DNA of 64,000 nucleotides from Uranotaenia lowii (lineage: Eukaryota > Arthropoda > Insecta > Diptera > Culicidae): positions 69,700,012 to 69,764,011 of the forward strand of contig NC_073692.1 in NCBI RefSeq assembly GCF_029784155.1, in the 5' to 3' direction. Each line of letters starts with the position of its first letter. The stretch's first letter is position 1. The position numbers and the translations under genes were made by a program. Positions 1-12,079 of the stretch are shown here, one piece after another. Below the pieces are notes generated by a model. It saw nothing but the letters and a program-made list of their open reading frames with translations, made no database searches and was not told the origin of the DNA.

Positions 1-70
1 TGCACTGTAACAAAAAAATTTTCGAAAAAAATCGCTTCCCAATTTCTGTGAATAACGCTGTGTATTTTTT

Positions 71-325
71 TCAGTGCAGCCAGTCTACAACAAAATTCGA
101 GTTCATTGAACGGTTGATATGTCACAACAAACCGATCGACGTGTTTTTTCGTTTGTCGTTTTGTTCGCCGGTTTGGTCACTTTTGCGGTCGATTTTGGAA
201 ATCCCATGCGGATGCAAAAATTGTTCAGATTTCTTCGGATTTAACGGAGGTGAAGAAGTTTGTTGTCTTTATTCAATCGTGATCGAAGATTTCTCATAGT
301 CGGTCTGTTATAATTACTAAGGATC
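71..325 (+). promoter_or_regulatory. Possible initiator and 5'UTR of the leucyl-tRNA synthetase gene
   Basis: TCAGTG at 71-76 fits the arthropod initiator consensus. The stretch from there to the ATG at 326 has no other gene and would make a 5'UTR of about 250 bases. No TATA box or convincing downstream promoter element was found, so the start site is a guess based on one short motif. Confidence 0.22.
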
Positions 326-3300
326 ATGGTGAGTAATGGGAAAAATGATGCAACTCTGATTCGAGGTGATGTGTCTGCAATATGGAAATTATGCTGATTT
401 TTTTTCTCTTAGGCGGCCGAACGAAAGGGAACTTTTAAGGTGGAATACCTGCAAAAGATCGAACGGGATATGCAGGCTCGATGGGAGGAACAGAAAATTC
501 ACGAGAGCGATGCATCTACCAGTCCGAAAAAATCCGAGGACGAGAAGTTTATGGTGACGTTTCCGTTTCCGTACATGAATGGTAGACTGCATCTGGGACA
601 TACGTTTTCCCTGTCGAAGGCCGAGTTTGGGGTGCGCTATCAGCGCCTGAAGGGTAAAAGAGTTTTGTTTCCTTTCGGGTTCCACTGTACCGGAATGCCG
701 ATTAAGGCATGTGCGGATAAGTTGAAACGGGAGATGGAAACGTTCGGATGCCCTCCGGTCTTTCCGGTTACTGAAGAAGAAGTTGTGGCGGAAGAGAAAG
801 ACGTGATCCCGAAGGATAAAAACAAGGGTAAGAAAAGTAAGGCCACGGCTAAGGCTGGCGGTGCCAAATATCAGTGGCAGATTATGCAAAGTCTGGGACT
901 GCAGGATGAGGATATCAAAAAGTTTGCTGATACTGATCATTGGTTGGAATACTTTCCGCCGTTGGCAATCCAAGATCTCAAGTCAATCGGATGCCACATT
1001 GATTGGAGGCGAACTTTCATAACGACCGATGCCAACCCGTACTTCGATTCGTTCGTCCGTTGGCAGTTTAACCATCTGAAGACACGGGGCAAGATTATGT
1101 ATGGAAAGCGGCACACGATTTTCTCGCCCAAAGACGGGCAACCGTGTATGGATCACGATCGTTCCTCTGGCGAAGGTGTGGGACCACAGGAGTATACGCT
1201 CATTAAGATGAAGGTAGTAAGCTAAATAATTTTGCAATTATGGTTCTAAGTGGAATGTTTTTTAGGTAACCGGAAAGCTTCCAGCAAAATTGGCTTCGGT
1301 AAAGGCTCCGGTCTATTTGGTCTGCGGTACCCTGCGTCCGGAAACTATGTATGGCCAAACTAATTGCTGGGTTCACCCGGACATCAAGTATATCGCTTTC
1401 GAAACCACTCGAAACGGAGAGGTGTGGATTGCTACTAGACGAGCCGCTCGAAATATGGCTTATCAGGGCTTCACGGCCACCGAAGGGGTGGTTAAAGAAG
1501 TGGCCGAACTCACTGGTCAGGAAATTATGGGATTGGCGCTGTCAGCTCCCTTGACTCCGAATAAGGTTATCTACACCCTTCCGATGCTTTCGATCAAGGA
1601 AGACAAAGGTACCGGTGTGGTCACCTCGGTTCCATCTGATTCACCGGACGATTACGCGGCTTTGGTGGACTTGCAAAAGAAGCAACCGTTCCGTGAAAAG
1701 TACGGAATAACTGATGAGATGGTGCTGCCATTTAAACCTATTCCGATTATCGAAGTTCCAGGTTTGGGAAATTTGAGCGCTGTCACTGCATACGATCAGT
1801 TTAAGATTCAGAGTCAGAATGACCGTGATAAACTGATCGAGGCAAAGGAGCTGGTGTATTTGAAGGGATTCTATGATGGCATTCTGCTAGTTGGGGAGCA
1901 CGCTGGCAAGAAAGTTCAAGATGTCAAGAAAGATCTAAAGAAATATCTAGTAGATCGTAACGAGGCTGATGTTTACTACGAGCCAGAGAAGACGATCATG
2001 TCCCGATCGGGAGACGTCTGCGTTGTGGCCCTTTGTAATCAGTGGTATTTGAACTATGGTGAACCTACCTGGCAAAAGACCACAACCGACCATTTGAGAA
2101 CGATGGAACTGTATCACGAAGAGGTGGCCCGCAATTTCGAGAACTGTCTGGACTGGCTCCACGAGTATGCTTGCTCTCGAACCTACGGTCTGGGAACGAA
2201 ACTGCCTTGGGATGAGCAGTGGCTGATTGAGTCGCTTTCGGATTCCACTATCTATAATGCGTTCTATACGGTGGTACATTTGCTGCAAGGAGGTTCGTTC
2301 CGCGGGGAAAAACCGAGCCCACTAGGAATTAAACCAGCCGATATGACCCCGGCTGTGTGGGACTATATTTTCTTTGCTGACGCTAAACTGCCCGCTGGCA
2401 GTAAGATCAAGAAGGAACATCTGGAAAGGATGAAGCGAGAATTCAATTATTGGTAAGACTTTTGTTGAATGATAACCTGTTTGTTGAACTAAGTGTTAAC
2501 CCAAAATAGTCATTCCAAAATTAAGTCAAATGCATGAGACCATGAGCACTGAGACATAAGACAGAAAATCGCGCGATCTGAGAACTGATACCTGAGAACT
2601 TCTATAAGATATGAGACCTGAGCCCTGAAACTTGAGACTTGGAACACCAAACCTGAGTTATGAGAAAGACAAATACCTGAAAAGATTTGACATTTTATTA
2701 TTTCTCAGATCTCATGTCTAAGGTAAAGGTTTTAGATCTCATGTCTCAAGTTTCATGTCTTAGACTTTATGTTTCGTGTCTGAATTGGTTTTCAGCGATA
2801 AGCAAGTTTTTTTACCCGCTTATTGCACAACTTTTTTCAACTTAAAAAAATCCAGATTTCTAGTAAAATTTTACACGTTTATCTCATCTCAATTTATTGA
2901 ATTGTAATTTTATCATAATTTTTTTCTCATTCATTCCAACAGGTACCCGGTAGACCTGCGAGTTTCGGGAAAAGATCTCATCCAAAATCATTTGACGTTC
3001 TATCTCTACAACCATGTGGCGATTTGGCCCAACGAACCTAGCAAGTGGCCCCGGGGCGTCCGTTGCAATGGGCATTTGTTGCTGAACTCTGCCAAAATGT
3101 CCAAGTCGGAAGGCAACTTTTTGACACTGTATGAGGCGATTGTCAAATTCAGCGCCGACGGAACGCGTCTGTGCTTAGCTGATGCCGGAGACAGTATCGA
3201 GGATGCTAACTTCGTTGAGAGTTCGGCCGATGCTGGAATTCTGAGATTGTACACTTTCATCGAATGGGTAAAGGAAACACTGGCTTCGAAGGCTGCTTTG

Positions 3301-4557
3301 AGAAAAGGCAAACAAGATGATTTCAACGATGCCGTTTTTCTAAGCGAAATGAACCTAAAGACGAAGGAAACGGATGAATACTACAAGAAGATGTTGTACA
3401 AGGAAGCTCTACGTACAGGGTTCTTCGAATTTCAATCTGCCAGGGACAAGTATAGAGAGCTGTGCGGCGCAGATGGAATGCACGTGGATTTGGTTCTTGA
3501 ATTCATTCGCCGACAGGCCCTACTGATTGCTCCCATTTGTCCCCATGTAGCCGAATACGTTTGGGAATTGCTCGGAAACAAATCCAGTATCATGAAAGCA
3601 TCTTGGCCTCAAGTTGGAACTATCGACGAAAAGAAAATCAAATGTTCAGCGTACCTGATGGATGCTGCTCACTCGTTCCGCGTCAATCTGAAGAGTGCAT
3701 CGCAAACGAAAACCAAGGGCGGAAAAGCTCTTCCTCCAGCGCCCGCTCTGAAACCTAGTGACGGTATTATTTGGGTCGCAAAAACTTTCCCTCCTTGGCA
3801 ATCGTGCGTACTCGATACAATGCGGGGGCTGTTCGAAAAGAACAAAGGTTTCCCCGATAACAAAATCATCGCCGTGGAACTTGGCAAAAAGGAAATCCTC
3901 AAGAAGTACATGAAGCGAGTGATGCCTTTCGCTCAGATGGTACGGGAACGTGTTGAGTCTTCGGGAGGACCTGGCAAAAGTGCTATGGATGTGACACTCG
4001 ACTTCGATGAACGCGAGGTTCTCGAGAAAAATCTCGAATATCTCAAAAGTACCCTGGAGGTGGAATCGCTCAGCATCCGTTTCACTGATGAACCGGACGC
4101 TCCGGAAAAGATGAAGGAAGAAGTGCGTCCCGGCGTGCCGTACATCGTCTTTAGCGTGAAACCATTTGTGGCCGTTGTTCTGGAAAATCCCATCGAGCGA
4201 TCCGGACTGTTTACGGTGAATATTCATCTGTCCGATGGGGACACCTTGACCAGTCTGAAAGAGAAGCTAGCCAAGCAAATCGGATTCAAAGGTAAATCAT
4301 TGATTTTCGACTTTTTTCAAAGAAACTTTATCGACCTTTTTTCCACAGCTGATATTCGAACTCTGGAAATTTTGAGATTCGAGGACCCGATCATGGGTCC
4401 CCGGAAGATCCCAAACTTCCAGGACTATCGCAGCGGTAAAACCAGCCTGGAGGAGGGTTCTTTCAAGGTGGATGTTGAGAAGAAGCAGGTATTTCTCAGC
4501 AACGGAAAGGTTCAGAACCATAATATCGGAACCAGCTTCATCTATGTTATCAATTAA
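326..4557 (+). CDS. LARS1: Cytoplasmic leucyl-tRNA synthetase, five coding exons
   Basis: Class I aminoacyl-tRNA synthetase that charges tRNA-Leu in the cytosol; in animals it belongs to the multi-synthetase complex. I read coding exons 326-328 (the ATG alone), 413-1213, 1266-2452, 2943-4291 and 4349-4557. The introns are 84, 52, 490 and 57 bp, all GT-AG, with phases 0, 0, 2 and 1. The joined product is 1,182 residues, the usual eukaryotic length. HLGH (the HIGH signature) falls at residues 61-64, the CP1 editing domain shows [14 protein letters not shown] from about 290 and SPDD ending at 397, and KMSKS is at 715-719. The start is set at 326 because splicing it to 413 gives [15 protein letters not shown], the family N-terminus. 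No lesion was seen. The next gene is convergent. Confidence 0.97.
2528..2782. repeat. Degenerate heptamer repeat in two opposed blocks inside LARS1 intron 3
   Basis: About 2530-2660 is built from variants of TGAGACH (for example TGAGACC, TGAGCCC, TGAAACT, TGAGACT). About 2702-2782 carries the reverse-complement pattern (GTCTCAT, GTCTCAA, GTTTCAT). The two blocks could pair as a loose hairpin in the pre-mRNA. This repeat makes the third intron several times longer than the others. Confidence 0.6.
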
Positions 4558-4600
4558 ACTTAACCGGTATCGTTGAACGATTTTTGGTGGAGAGTTGCTA

Positions 4601-4606
4601 AATAAA
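4601..4606 (+). terminator. Likely polyadenylation signal of LARS1
   Basis: A canonical AATAAA lies 44 bases after the stop codon, followed by an AT-rich tract. It would give a very short 3'UTR, which is common for insect housekeeping genes. Confidence 0.6.
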
Positions 4607-5145
4607 CATAAAAATGTCTTATTTAAATGATAATATTAATTTTTTTTCTAAGTTGTTTCTTTAATGATATCACCCCTTTGTAGTAAATGTTCTCAAACAA
4701 GGTGACCATTTCATTTGATCGGGTTTTCAAGAAAAAGTTTTTTAATTTAAATGAAAGGTATGCAAAATGTGAAATTTTAATGCAAATGCTTTCAAATCAC
4801 TTCATTTTTTTGCGGAAAAATAAAAAGAATTTTCAATCAGAAACGAAAATGACAAGTTCTGAGGCTCACAAGTAAAAATTCAATTTAACACACTGAAGAG
4901 TGTCAAGAGTACATAATTGGTGCTGATACAGCAATCGAGCATAGTGCTAGGAACGATATACCTTCCTCGTATTTGGTCCTCTATCAAAGGGGCCCTGCTT
5001 TTAAAAATAATTTTAAAAAATCTTAAAAAATAGGGGGTTAAAAGGAGGTTCTCTAAAATGATTTTCAAAACTATGTTCCAATTTTCAGTCATACACATAT
5101 CCTTATTCATAAATAATTTGAAAAACTAAACATAATACCTTCAAC
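4607..5145. other. Intergenic space between two convergent genes
   Basis: AT-rich sequence without a supported gene. It must hold the 3'UTR of the minus-strand Dim1 gene. No canonical AATAAA was found for that gene on the minus strand. Confidence 0.5.
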
Positions 5146-5637
5146 CTAGTAGCGATACTTGGTCGAATAGTCCTTCGGGGACACCACCAGACCCCGACCT
5201 TTTCGTGCCCCCCGATACACCGTCTCCACGATGTCGATCATCTCCTGCTTGTCCTCTAGCGGCCAATTAATTTTGTTATTGTTACCGGTGCCCAAATCGA
5301 TCATGATGTGCTTGTTCCGGAAGAAAAACATCACCGTACAGGGGTCGTACAATTCGTACATCTTGTTAAAATCCGGTACCGCCGTTATGTCCACCAGATA
5401 GATGACGGCAAAGTTTTTCACCTTTTCCGCTATGCTGTATAGCACCTCGTCCATTTTCATGCAGGAGGGGTCCCAATCGTGCCCGAATCGGATAACCTGG
5501 AAAGCATGATTCGATTTAGGCAAAATTAGTTCCGGAGGCTTCTAGAAATTTCTTCTTACCACAACTCGGTCTTCCTCGGAGAGAATGGCCTGGTCCACTT
5601 GCCAGCCGTTGTGTAAATGTGCTAACATATAAGACAT
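5146..5637 (-). CDS. TXNL4A: U5 snRNP thioredoxin-like protein Dim1/TXNL4A, two exons
   Basis: Small thioredoxin-fold component of the U5 / U4/U6.U5 snRNP, needed for pre-mRNA splicing in the nucleus. Exon 1 is 5637-5560 (26 codons) and exon 2 is 5496-5146, with a 63-bp GT-AG intron (donor GTAAGA) in phase 0. The product is 142 residues, exactly the family length. It opens MSYMLAHLHNGWQVDQAI, continues through VIRFGHDWDPSCMKMDEVL and ends STKYRY, all hallmarks of this very conserved protein. The thioredoxin CxxC is absent, as expected for Dim1. The ATG at 5637 is the family start. The gene is convergent with LARS1 (stop codons 588 bp apart) and looks intact. Confidence 0.97.
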
Positions 5638-6417
5638 CTTTGCAAGTTATGGTTTAATTCACCTTTTTACGAGAAAAACTATTATTTTATGTGTGAAGGT
5701 AATGTAAACGCGCAGCGCTGCAGAGCACGATTTGTGTACGATTAAACCAAAACAAACTTTCCAGTAGTAAATATTCTAAAGGTCATATACCCTTTTAAAT
5801 ATGAATGTTAAGTAATGAATTTTAGGACAAAATTATGATAATTAAATTTGTTACGATGGTTTTCTTTTTGATAGTCATTAATTTTAATTGTTTTCTTCAA
5901 ACGAACTGGTTTTTAAAATCGCATATATCATTTTACGTTGAGACATTTTCAAAACGGCTTCCTGTTTCAAAACATTCGAGTAGTCATGCAGATTTGCTCA
6001 TTTTCTCCAGGGTTGATTCTTTTCAGGAAAATGAAACGATCACGAACTTGCATGCAAGCACATTCGTTTTTCTGTTTTTTTTCGTTTTAAAGTATTTTAA
6101 GAACGCATTTTTAAATTTTCCTCTCATGTTATTGAATTGATTGTCGATAGTAATGGTTTAAAGAATTCTGTTGGACACGCTTCCTAGTTTCAAGTTAAAA
6201 ACGGCTGAATGAAAACGATTGATTAAACGCCTGGATTGATGCAAACCAATACAAATTTCTAGCTTCCTTGTTATAATCAAAGGGGTGGAATGGTAGAAAA
6301 AAATTCCGAGCCGGCATTTTAGTACCACACAGACGTTTTGATACCAAAATTGTATTGAAATCAATGGAGTTCATTTCAATTTTAATTCAGAGTTTGTAAA
6401 AAAACCATCGAATATTT
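5638..6417. other. Region upstream of the Dim1 gene, no other gene seen
   Basis: AT-rich sequence holding the 5'UTR and promoter of the minus-strand Dim1 gene. No recognisable coding exon, RNA gene or mobile element was found. Confidence 0.4.
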
Positions 6418-6794
6418 GATTATTTTCGATACATGAAGAAACAGGCAAGTCATTTAATGTTAAAATTATTGTGTTAAACTTTCTAAAAACTGTGGCTTGT
6501 ATTAAGAAAACGCCTGGATGTTCTCTAAAAGAATAATTTAAAGACCATCTTAAATGTCTGGATGAGAATAGTCCTATTTGTCACTGATAGTGTTCGTGAT
6601 TTTATGCACGTTATTTCACCAACACTTTTCAACAAATATGTGATTATTTTCTTTACATGAAGAAACAGGCAAGTCATTTAAAGTTAAAATTATTGTGCAA
6701 AATTTCCTTAAAACTGTGGCTTGTGTTAAGAAAACGCCTGGATGTTCTCTAAGAAAATAATTTGCAGACCATATTAAAAGTCTGGATGAGAATT
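6418..6794. repeat. Diverged direct repeat, two copies of about 153 bp
   Basis: Copies at about 6418-6570 and 6642-6794 share long blocks, including GAAGAAACAGGCAAGTCATT, AAAACTGTGGCTTGT and AAAACGCCTGGATGTTCTCT. They are separated by about 70 unrelated bases. This is a local tandem duplication of non-coding DNA that has since diverged. Confidence 0.75.
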
Positions 6795-7509
6795 GTTAGA
6801 ATAACATCTAGGCGTTTTTTTTTTTTCAAACGAAGCTTGCACTAGAGATAGATAACCGTCAGTAAGAAATGTGAATCCTTTTTCCCAGGGTATGAAAATA
6901 AATTTTTAGGTTCTTCAAAAAACTTTAGGTAAATAATTTAAAAAAATAAATCCTAGACGTATCATTCGTTTTTCCTTCAAGTAGCAATGTCTTTCCATCG
7001 CTCATTTATAAAAGGCCATTTCTGATAAGTGAAACCTCTGACTACACAAAAAATAATTTGAGGCACTTGGGATCAGAGGGGTGCAAGTGCCTTCATGATA
7101 GTTTCGAGAAAAAGCGCTTCAAAGTTGTGAAAGCGCTCGATTTTTCATATATATTTTTTTGAATTCGAGCAGTTTTAATTCAATCGAAAAAGTTTTCAAA
7201 AAATTACTCAAAAATCGAGTTTGGCACCAGATGTACATTGGAGATCCTGAGGGCCTCATCCTATCCTTCGAACAAGTTGCATATCATCAAGGCGCAAAAA
7301 ACATGGATTGTGTACGTCTTTCGGCGAATTTAAACTAGTAAGAAACGGCTATTAAATAGCATAACTAATACATGGCAGTAATAAAATACTACTATAAATA
7401 CATTTTGTATACAAGCGAAAGCTCGAATATCCGAAGCTCGGATAAGCAGGGTCTCTACTGTATAAAAAGCAATTTATATGAATTTTTATTTGGTTGTTTG
7501 TCAAAGTAA
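6795..7509. other. Non-coding, possible right end of a pogo/Tigger-like element
   Basis: No gene is visible. At 7424-7460 the sequence read on the minus strand begins CAGTAGAGACCCTGCTTATC and continues CGAGCTTCGGATATTCGAGC, followed on the plus strand by TA. This resembles pogo/Tigger terminal repeats. No matching left end was found, so it may be a lone end. Confidence 0.3.
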
Positions 7510-7947
7510 GATTGCCAGATTGTACGGTTTTATCCGGATTTGCCCGGATATTTGATATAAAGTTTGGAAAGGTAGCCCGGATTTTGATTTAAAAAAAGCT
7601 TGGATTTTGTCAGAATTTTGCCCGGATTCATTCACTTTAAAATCAAAACAAATCGAACAAAAATCTCAATGTAAGAAACTATCATATATGATTTTTGCGT
7701 CAAAAGTTAAAATTTCTAAGGAGATACTATTACAATCATCATTAAGGGTTTTTTTGGAAGATAACCAAACGATTTTAAATTTGCTGATGTGTTTCGATGA
7801 AAATTTTTTTTAAACTGTTTTTATTCTTGAGTTTTGTTGAATAATTCCTGAGTTTTTGACCAAATTTGCCCGGATATTGCTCGGATTTTGGGATACCGGT
7901 TTCTAGATAAAACCGCCTGGATGCGTGTGGGAAAATATCTGGCAACC
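7510..7947. mobile_element. Non-autonomous TIR element, GRTTGCCAGATTG family, copy A
   Basis: The left end reads GATTGCCAGATTGTACGGTT and the right end, reverse-complemented, begins GGTTGCCAGATATTTTCCCA. TAA lies immediately outside both ends, a candidate 3-bp target duplication of the PIF/Harbinger type. Several TTTGCCCGGAT-like boxes repeat inside. It has no coding capacity and is 438 bp. A second copy of about the same net length lies at 32515-33940, interrupted by an LTR element. Confidence 0.6.
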
Positions 7948-7958
7948 TAACATTATAG

Positions 7959-8010
7959 CAGTGGTTTTCAAACTTTTTCACTCCCCGCCTCCCTGTCTCC
8001 CCAGACAACC
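7959..8010 (+). mobile_element. hAT-like terminal sequence
   Basis: CAGTGGTTTTCAAACTTTTT followed by CACTCCC closely resembles the widespread hAT terminal repeat CAGTGGTTCTCAAACTTTTT. No transposase and no matching right end were identified, so only a terminus or short remnant is claimed. Confidence 0.4.
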
Positions 8011-8039
8011 ATTTGGTGGGTATTTCGAATTTGCAACGC

Positions 8040-9145
8040 AAATATACGTGCAAATATACGTATACACATATCGTATATAATGTAGCAAAACCAGTATATA
8101 CGTTTCATTTTGGAGGCCATATAGGTACATTAGCAAACATATTCTTGATTTGGATTGTATTAAATTACGATTTGCCCGACTTGTCATGCGCATCATTTAC
8201 GGCTACCCTGATTCTTTTTGGAATTTACTATGACAATTCACATCATCATATAGATGATTGAGGTTGTAATATACGACATTTTTCGTAACAATATGGAAAG
8301 TTTGACGACTTATTTGGTGAGAGCAGGGCTCTCATTTTCCGTCAGTTCAAATAAAATATTTTTTTTTTTTGGGATTTAAACCAAAAACCAATTCATCCCC
8401 AAAAAATAATAAAAATAAGATTGTTTCAAAGAAATGGGTTTTTTTTTGCTGTCAAATTCAAGTTTATATCGTACACATTTATTATTTTCCTGATTGCTGA
8501 TTTTTTTCCACGTTCATGAATTTATTGTTGGCGCCTGGACTTGATCCCCTGACGATTCCTGACGAATATATAAATTCAAGGGGATTTGCTTCAAAGGCAT
8601 TAAACCAAAAACAAATCGTATATTTCTATAACTTAAATCTTTTAAATCGTAGAACACGTCATCGATGATCTAAAAATAGACCAACATTTTGAAGCCTCCT
8701 TTAATACGATTCCAATCATCGATGTCCCATTATCATAAACGATTTTATTTAACTATTTTGTATTCTTTTACGATTGCCAGCAAATACGTTTTACGAAAAT
8801 CAGACATGCCAATTAATTTGCAAAGGTATACGATTGCATGCACATTATTACGAATCAATGCAGTGATATACGTTTTTTATTTCGAATTATTTTATGCATA
8901 GCACGACAAAATCTCTCAATCACGGCTGATCACCGTATATCGGTCGTTTCACGGATTTTTTGCGAATTGTCGTACACAAAGGTCGAGTTCATATGTACAT
9001 AAATACTTCTTGTCGTAATAAAATCATGCAATGCTTTTAAATACGATAAAGAATATGCATGGACCGCACATTGTAGGTGAAGATATACGAAAAAGAGTTT
9101 AAATAACATTCTATACGATGTAATCTGTAAAAGACAATACGACTT
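8040..9145. repeat. Non-coding stretch dense in TACG/CGTA motifs
   Basis: By eye I count more than twenty TACG or CGTA tetramers in 1.1 kb, many in the forms ATACGAT, TATACGTT or TTACGATT. That is several times more than this base composition predicts. There is no clear tandem period, no coding potential and no paired terminal repeats. Confidence 0.4.
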
Positions 9146-9965
9146 CTGGTTGTCTGGGTCGATATTTTAGAGCAAACCGGCCCTCTAGGAGTATTTTCAT
9201 ACAAGTTTGTATAGAGTAGAGATACAGAAAAAATGCGTAGTTCTGAGCTCTTTCACAGACCTCTTGAAGGCTCTAAACGCTCCAGGAGTCGGTAGGGATT
9301 ACTTTGAAGTTCACTGCTCTATAGGCTCAGCCGTCTCAAGACATAGAGAGCTTAAATTTGGCACGGATGCTTATTGGGACCAGAAATGATGAAATATGTT
9401 TTAAGGTTATCTGATGATCCCTTTTAGAAGGGGTCGTTCATACAAGACAAATATTATTTTAAAGATATTGGTGTTATTATTGTGGTAACCCTATGAGTTC
9501 CCCAACTGGCTTTGATGAACGAATAAAAAAGAGCTGGGCTCAGAAGTCTTTTTAGCGTACCTAAGAACACAAGCTAATTGGTCTTTTTATTGATTAAAAG
9601 GAAAACCTTAATATAATAGTGGCGATGAGGTGAAGATTTTTACTTCTCAAAAGTTTAGTTTGATACAGTAATTTGTTTTTTAAATTTCTACCAAAAGTAT
9701 GTGCTTTAAAAGAAAAAGTGTTTATTAAGTGATTTTTACTATCCAGATTAGGAATACCTCAGGTTTGGTGTTCGTATGTTTGATCGCAGTTTTATGATGG
9801 TGGAATGAGCCTTCGAAATTCGTGAATCATAGTTTCTTATAACAAAATAATTATAAGTCGGTGTTTCGGTGATTTGATAAAAAAGGCGGCCTTTTTAGAG
9901 CATCAGTTTGCCGTAGTTTGCTAAATTTCAATACTGTATCAATCTCCATTTTGTTTCATAGCCTT
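9146..9965. other. No gene recognised; possible decayed LTR upstream of a gag remnant
   Basis: Sequence without recognisable genes. Because a gypsy-like leader follows, a degenerate 5' LTR may be here, but no second LTR copy was found to define it. Confidence 0.25.
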
Positions 9966-10300
9966 AGTATTCGGTTTGGCGCAATTCTTACTAGCGTCGT
10001 TTGGTGATCAAAAGTACAAGTTTGTCTGTGGTACAAGTGTGCTTATCAAAATTATAGCAGAGACGTTACGGTTTGCTGCTTTGTCTCGCATTGTTTCGCA
10101 ACGACTTATCAAGTTGATAAGTTTATTGTGCTTCATCACTTTTGGGGTTCAGTTCATCATTATCAACGACACGATGCCTTTGGCCAACAACGTCGAACCG
10201 TATGTTCCGGGGAGTATTCCTTTTGCTCAATATCTTGACCAATTGGAGTGCACGCAAAATAATCTACACGTAGCGGCTACGTGAAAAACTCCATATAGGA
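9966..10300 (+). pseudogene. Remnant of Ty3/gypsy-like leader and gag start
   Basis: An open stretch from 10171 begins MPLANNVEPYVPGSIPFAQY and continues LDQLE, like the start of insect Ty3/gypsy gag proteins (PYVPG... YLDQLE). It stops after about 38 residues. Upstream, TTTGGCGCAATTC near 9976 could be a decayed primer-binding site of the TGGCGC type. No LTR pair or downstream pol is attached. The gag call rests on one short similarity and is tentative. Confidence 0.35.
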
Positions 10301-10416
10301 ATTGATGTATGATGAAAATCATCTACAACTTACGTGAATTCCTAGTGAGTTCAACTCGATGTGACAGTGGAAGCTCTGTGAAATGTTGATCGATTTCAAT
10401 TTTTCTTTCCCTTTTA

Positions 10417-11220
10417 GGGAACATCCATAAATGACGTAGCTTTATTTTTTCTACCCTCCCCTCCCCCCTCTTAGCATTTCGTCACAAAGTCATAGACCCC
10501 ACCTAGATAATAACGTAGCTTTAATAACCCCCCCCCCCCCATTTTTAAAAATCGGTTTTTAATTATTACCTTTAATTTTATCAGCATTTTGCAAGAATAA
10601 TACACAAAATAACAAAAAAAAGATAAAGAAGTTATAAATGGAAGTTTAAAAAAGTATATCAAAAAATCAAGCTACCTTTCAACAATCAGGATAGCTAGTA
10701 AGTATTTAATCAGTTGCGTCGATCCAAATTATCTCAATTCGGGATTCTAATGAAATCGTTGGGCAGCTTTCCTCCATCGTCTGTTCGGCTGGAATAATTG
10801 CATCTGCGATGTCAGCTGCCTCCACTCACTCTCTATCGTCCTCCGGAGTGATGATCAGCACTTCGTGTCCTCTTTTGCCTACAATTCGCTTTGGACGAAT
10901 CTTTCTATCCGAGGCTGGGGCCTTATGGATTTTGCTATGCTTCTTTTGGAGAACATTTGAAGCAAAATATAAATAATAATTTCTTGCATGTACGCTCCTC
11001 GATAGGCTTGAAAACAGTCGGGCAGTGGTGGTCAAAAGCTACATGTTCAGACTGGATTGAATTAGGCATAATTTTTCTCAATTTGGATTTTTTTTTTCGA
11101 AAATTAATTAAAGCTACGTAGCTTTACTTGAACCCCTACCCCCCCTCTCGTCACACATCGTCACACAAAGTCAAACTCCCCCCCTCCCACTCAAATGCTA
11201 CTTCATTTATGAATGTTCCC
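10417..11220. mobile_element. Non-autonomous TIR element with GGGAACATYCATAAATGA ends
   Basis: The left end reads GGGAACATCCATAAATGACG and the right end, reverse-complemented, GGGAACATTCATAAATGAAG. TTA directly flanks both sides (10414-10416 and 11221-11223), a 3-bp target duplication typical of PIF/Harbinger-like MITEs. Subterminal C-rich tracts and repeated TCACACAAAGTCA-like boxes occur near both ends. It is 804 bp with no transposase. Confidence 0.75.
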
Positions 11221-11833
11221 TTAGTTGGTTTTATCAATAATAATAAGAAAATTTAGAAAAAACATATCTTTGATTTTATTTTCCAATTAATCACTACAAA
11301 TACTTTAATCACTATCACTGGATATCACTGTAGAGTAAAGTGGGGCAAGAGTACGCACTTAGTTGTGTACTTATTGTATCTCTTCAAAGAAAAAAGTATT
11401 GATCATAGTAATTAAACCAAATGAAAGTAATGCTCTTCACCTTGATTGTATGACGCAAAAAGTTTTGATAACGTTTGTAAACATTGATAAAAAATTATAT
11501 TTTTCAAAAACTACCAAAGCGTACTCTTACCCCACCAGTGGGGCAAGAGTACGCATGAGGTGGGGCAAGAGTACGCATAAAATAAGCTCATTGTATTCCA
11601 TTCTGGTCCGGTGTAAGTGAGGTCTTGAATCATTATAATCGTTTATTAAACAAAACAAAACTTTTATTTCATAAACAATAGTTAAAATAAAACAGTGAAT
11701 TCATTTTCCATTGGTTAAAGACTTTAAATCAAATCGAAGAAAAAAAAAATGCAGAGGTAAAAGAGCTTTAGGCAGGCTTTGCCTTTCGTGGTCTCTTTGC
11801 TCCTTTTGGAGCCTCAGAGCCTTTAGGAGGCTT

Positions 11834-12079
11834 TTACTTCATTGTCGTGTTGGTTCCTTTTGCAGTGTCTGTCTCAGTTGCAAGTTTACGTTTCGCCGGC
11901 GGTTTTGCCTTTTTCTGTTGAAGATTGGATTCCAATTTTTGCTTGGAGGGGAGTGCTCGTGATGATTTCAGACTTTTGGCCTTTCTTCCGTCTTTGTTGA
12001 GGGTCCGCTTCGAAAGTGGTCGAATTTCTGTAGGAGTCACATATGATCGTTTCGAAAGATTCAGTGCCCAAGCAACCAA
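11834..12079 (-). pseudogene. C-terminal tail of a pogo/CENP-B-like transposase, remnant
   Basis: The reading frame contains YVTPTEIRPLSKRTL followed by a long lysine/arginine-rich tail. This order (a TP-x-x-I-x-P-L/F-P/S-K motif, then basic residues) is typical of the C-terminus of insect pogo/jerky-type proteins after the DDE domain. The catalytic domain is absent, so no activity is expected. The similarity is from recognition of a short motif, not from an alignment. Confidence 0.4.
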
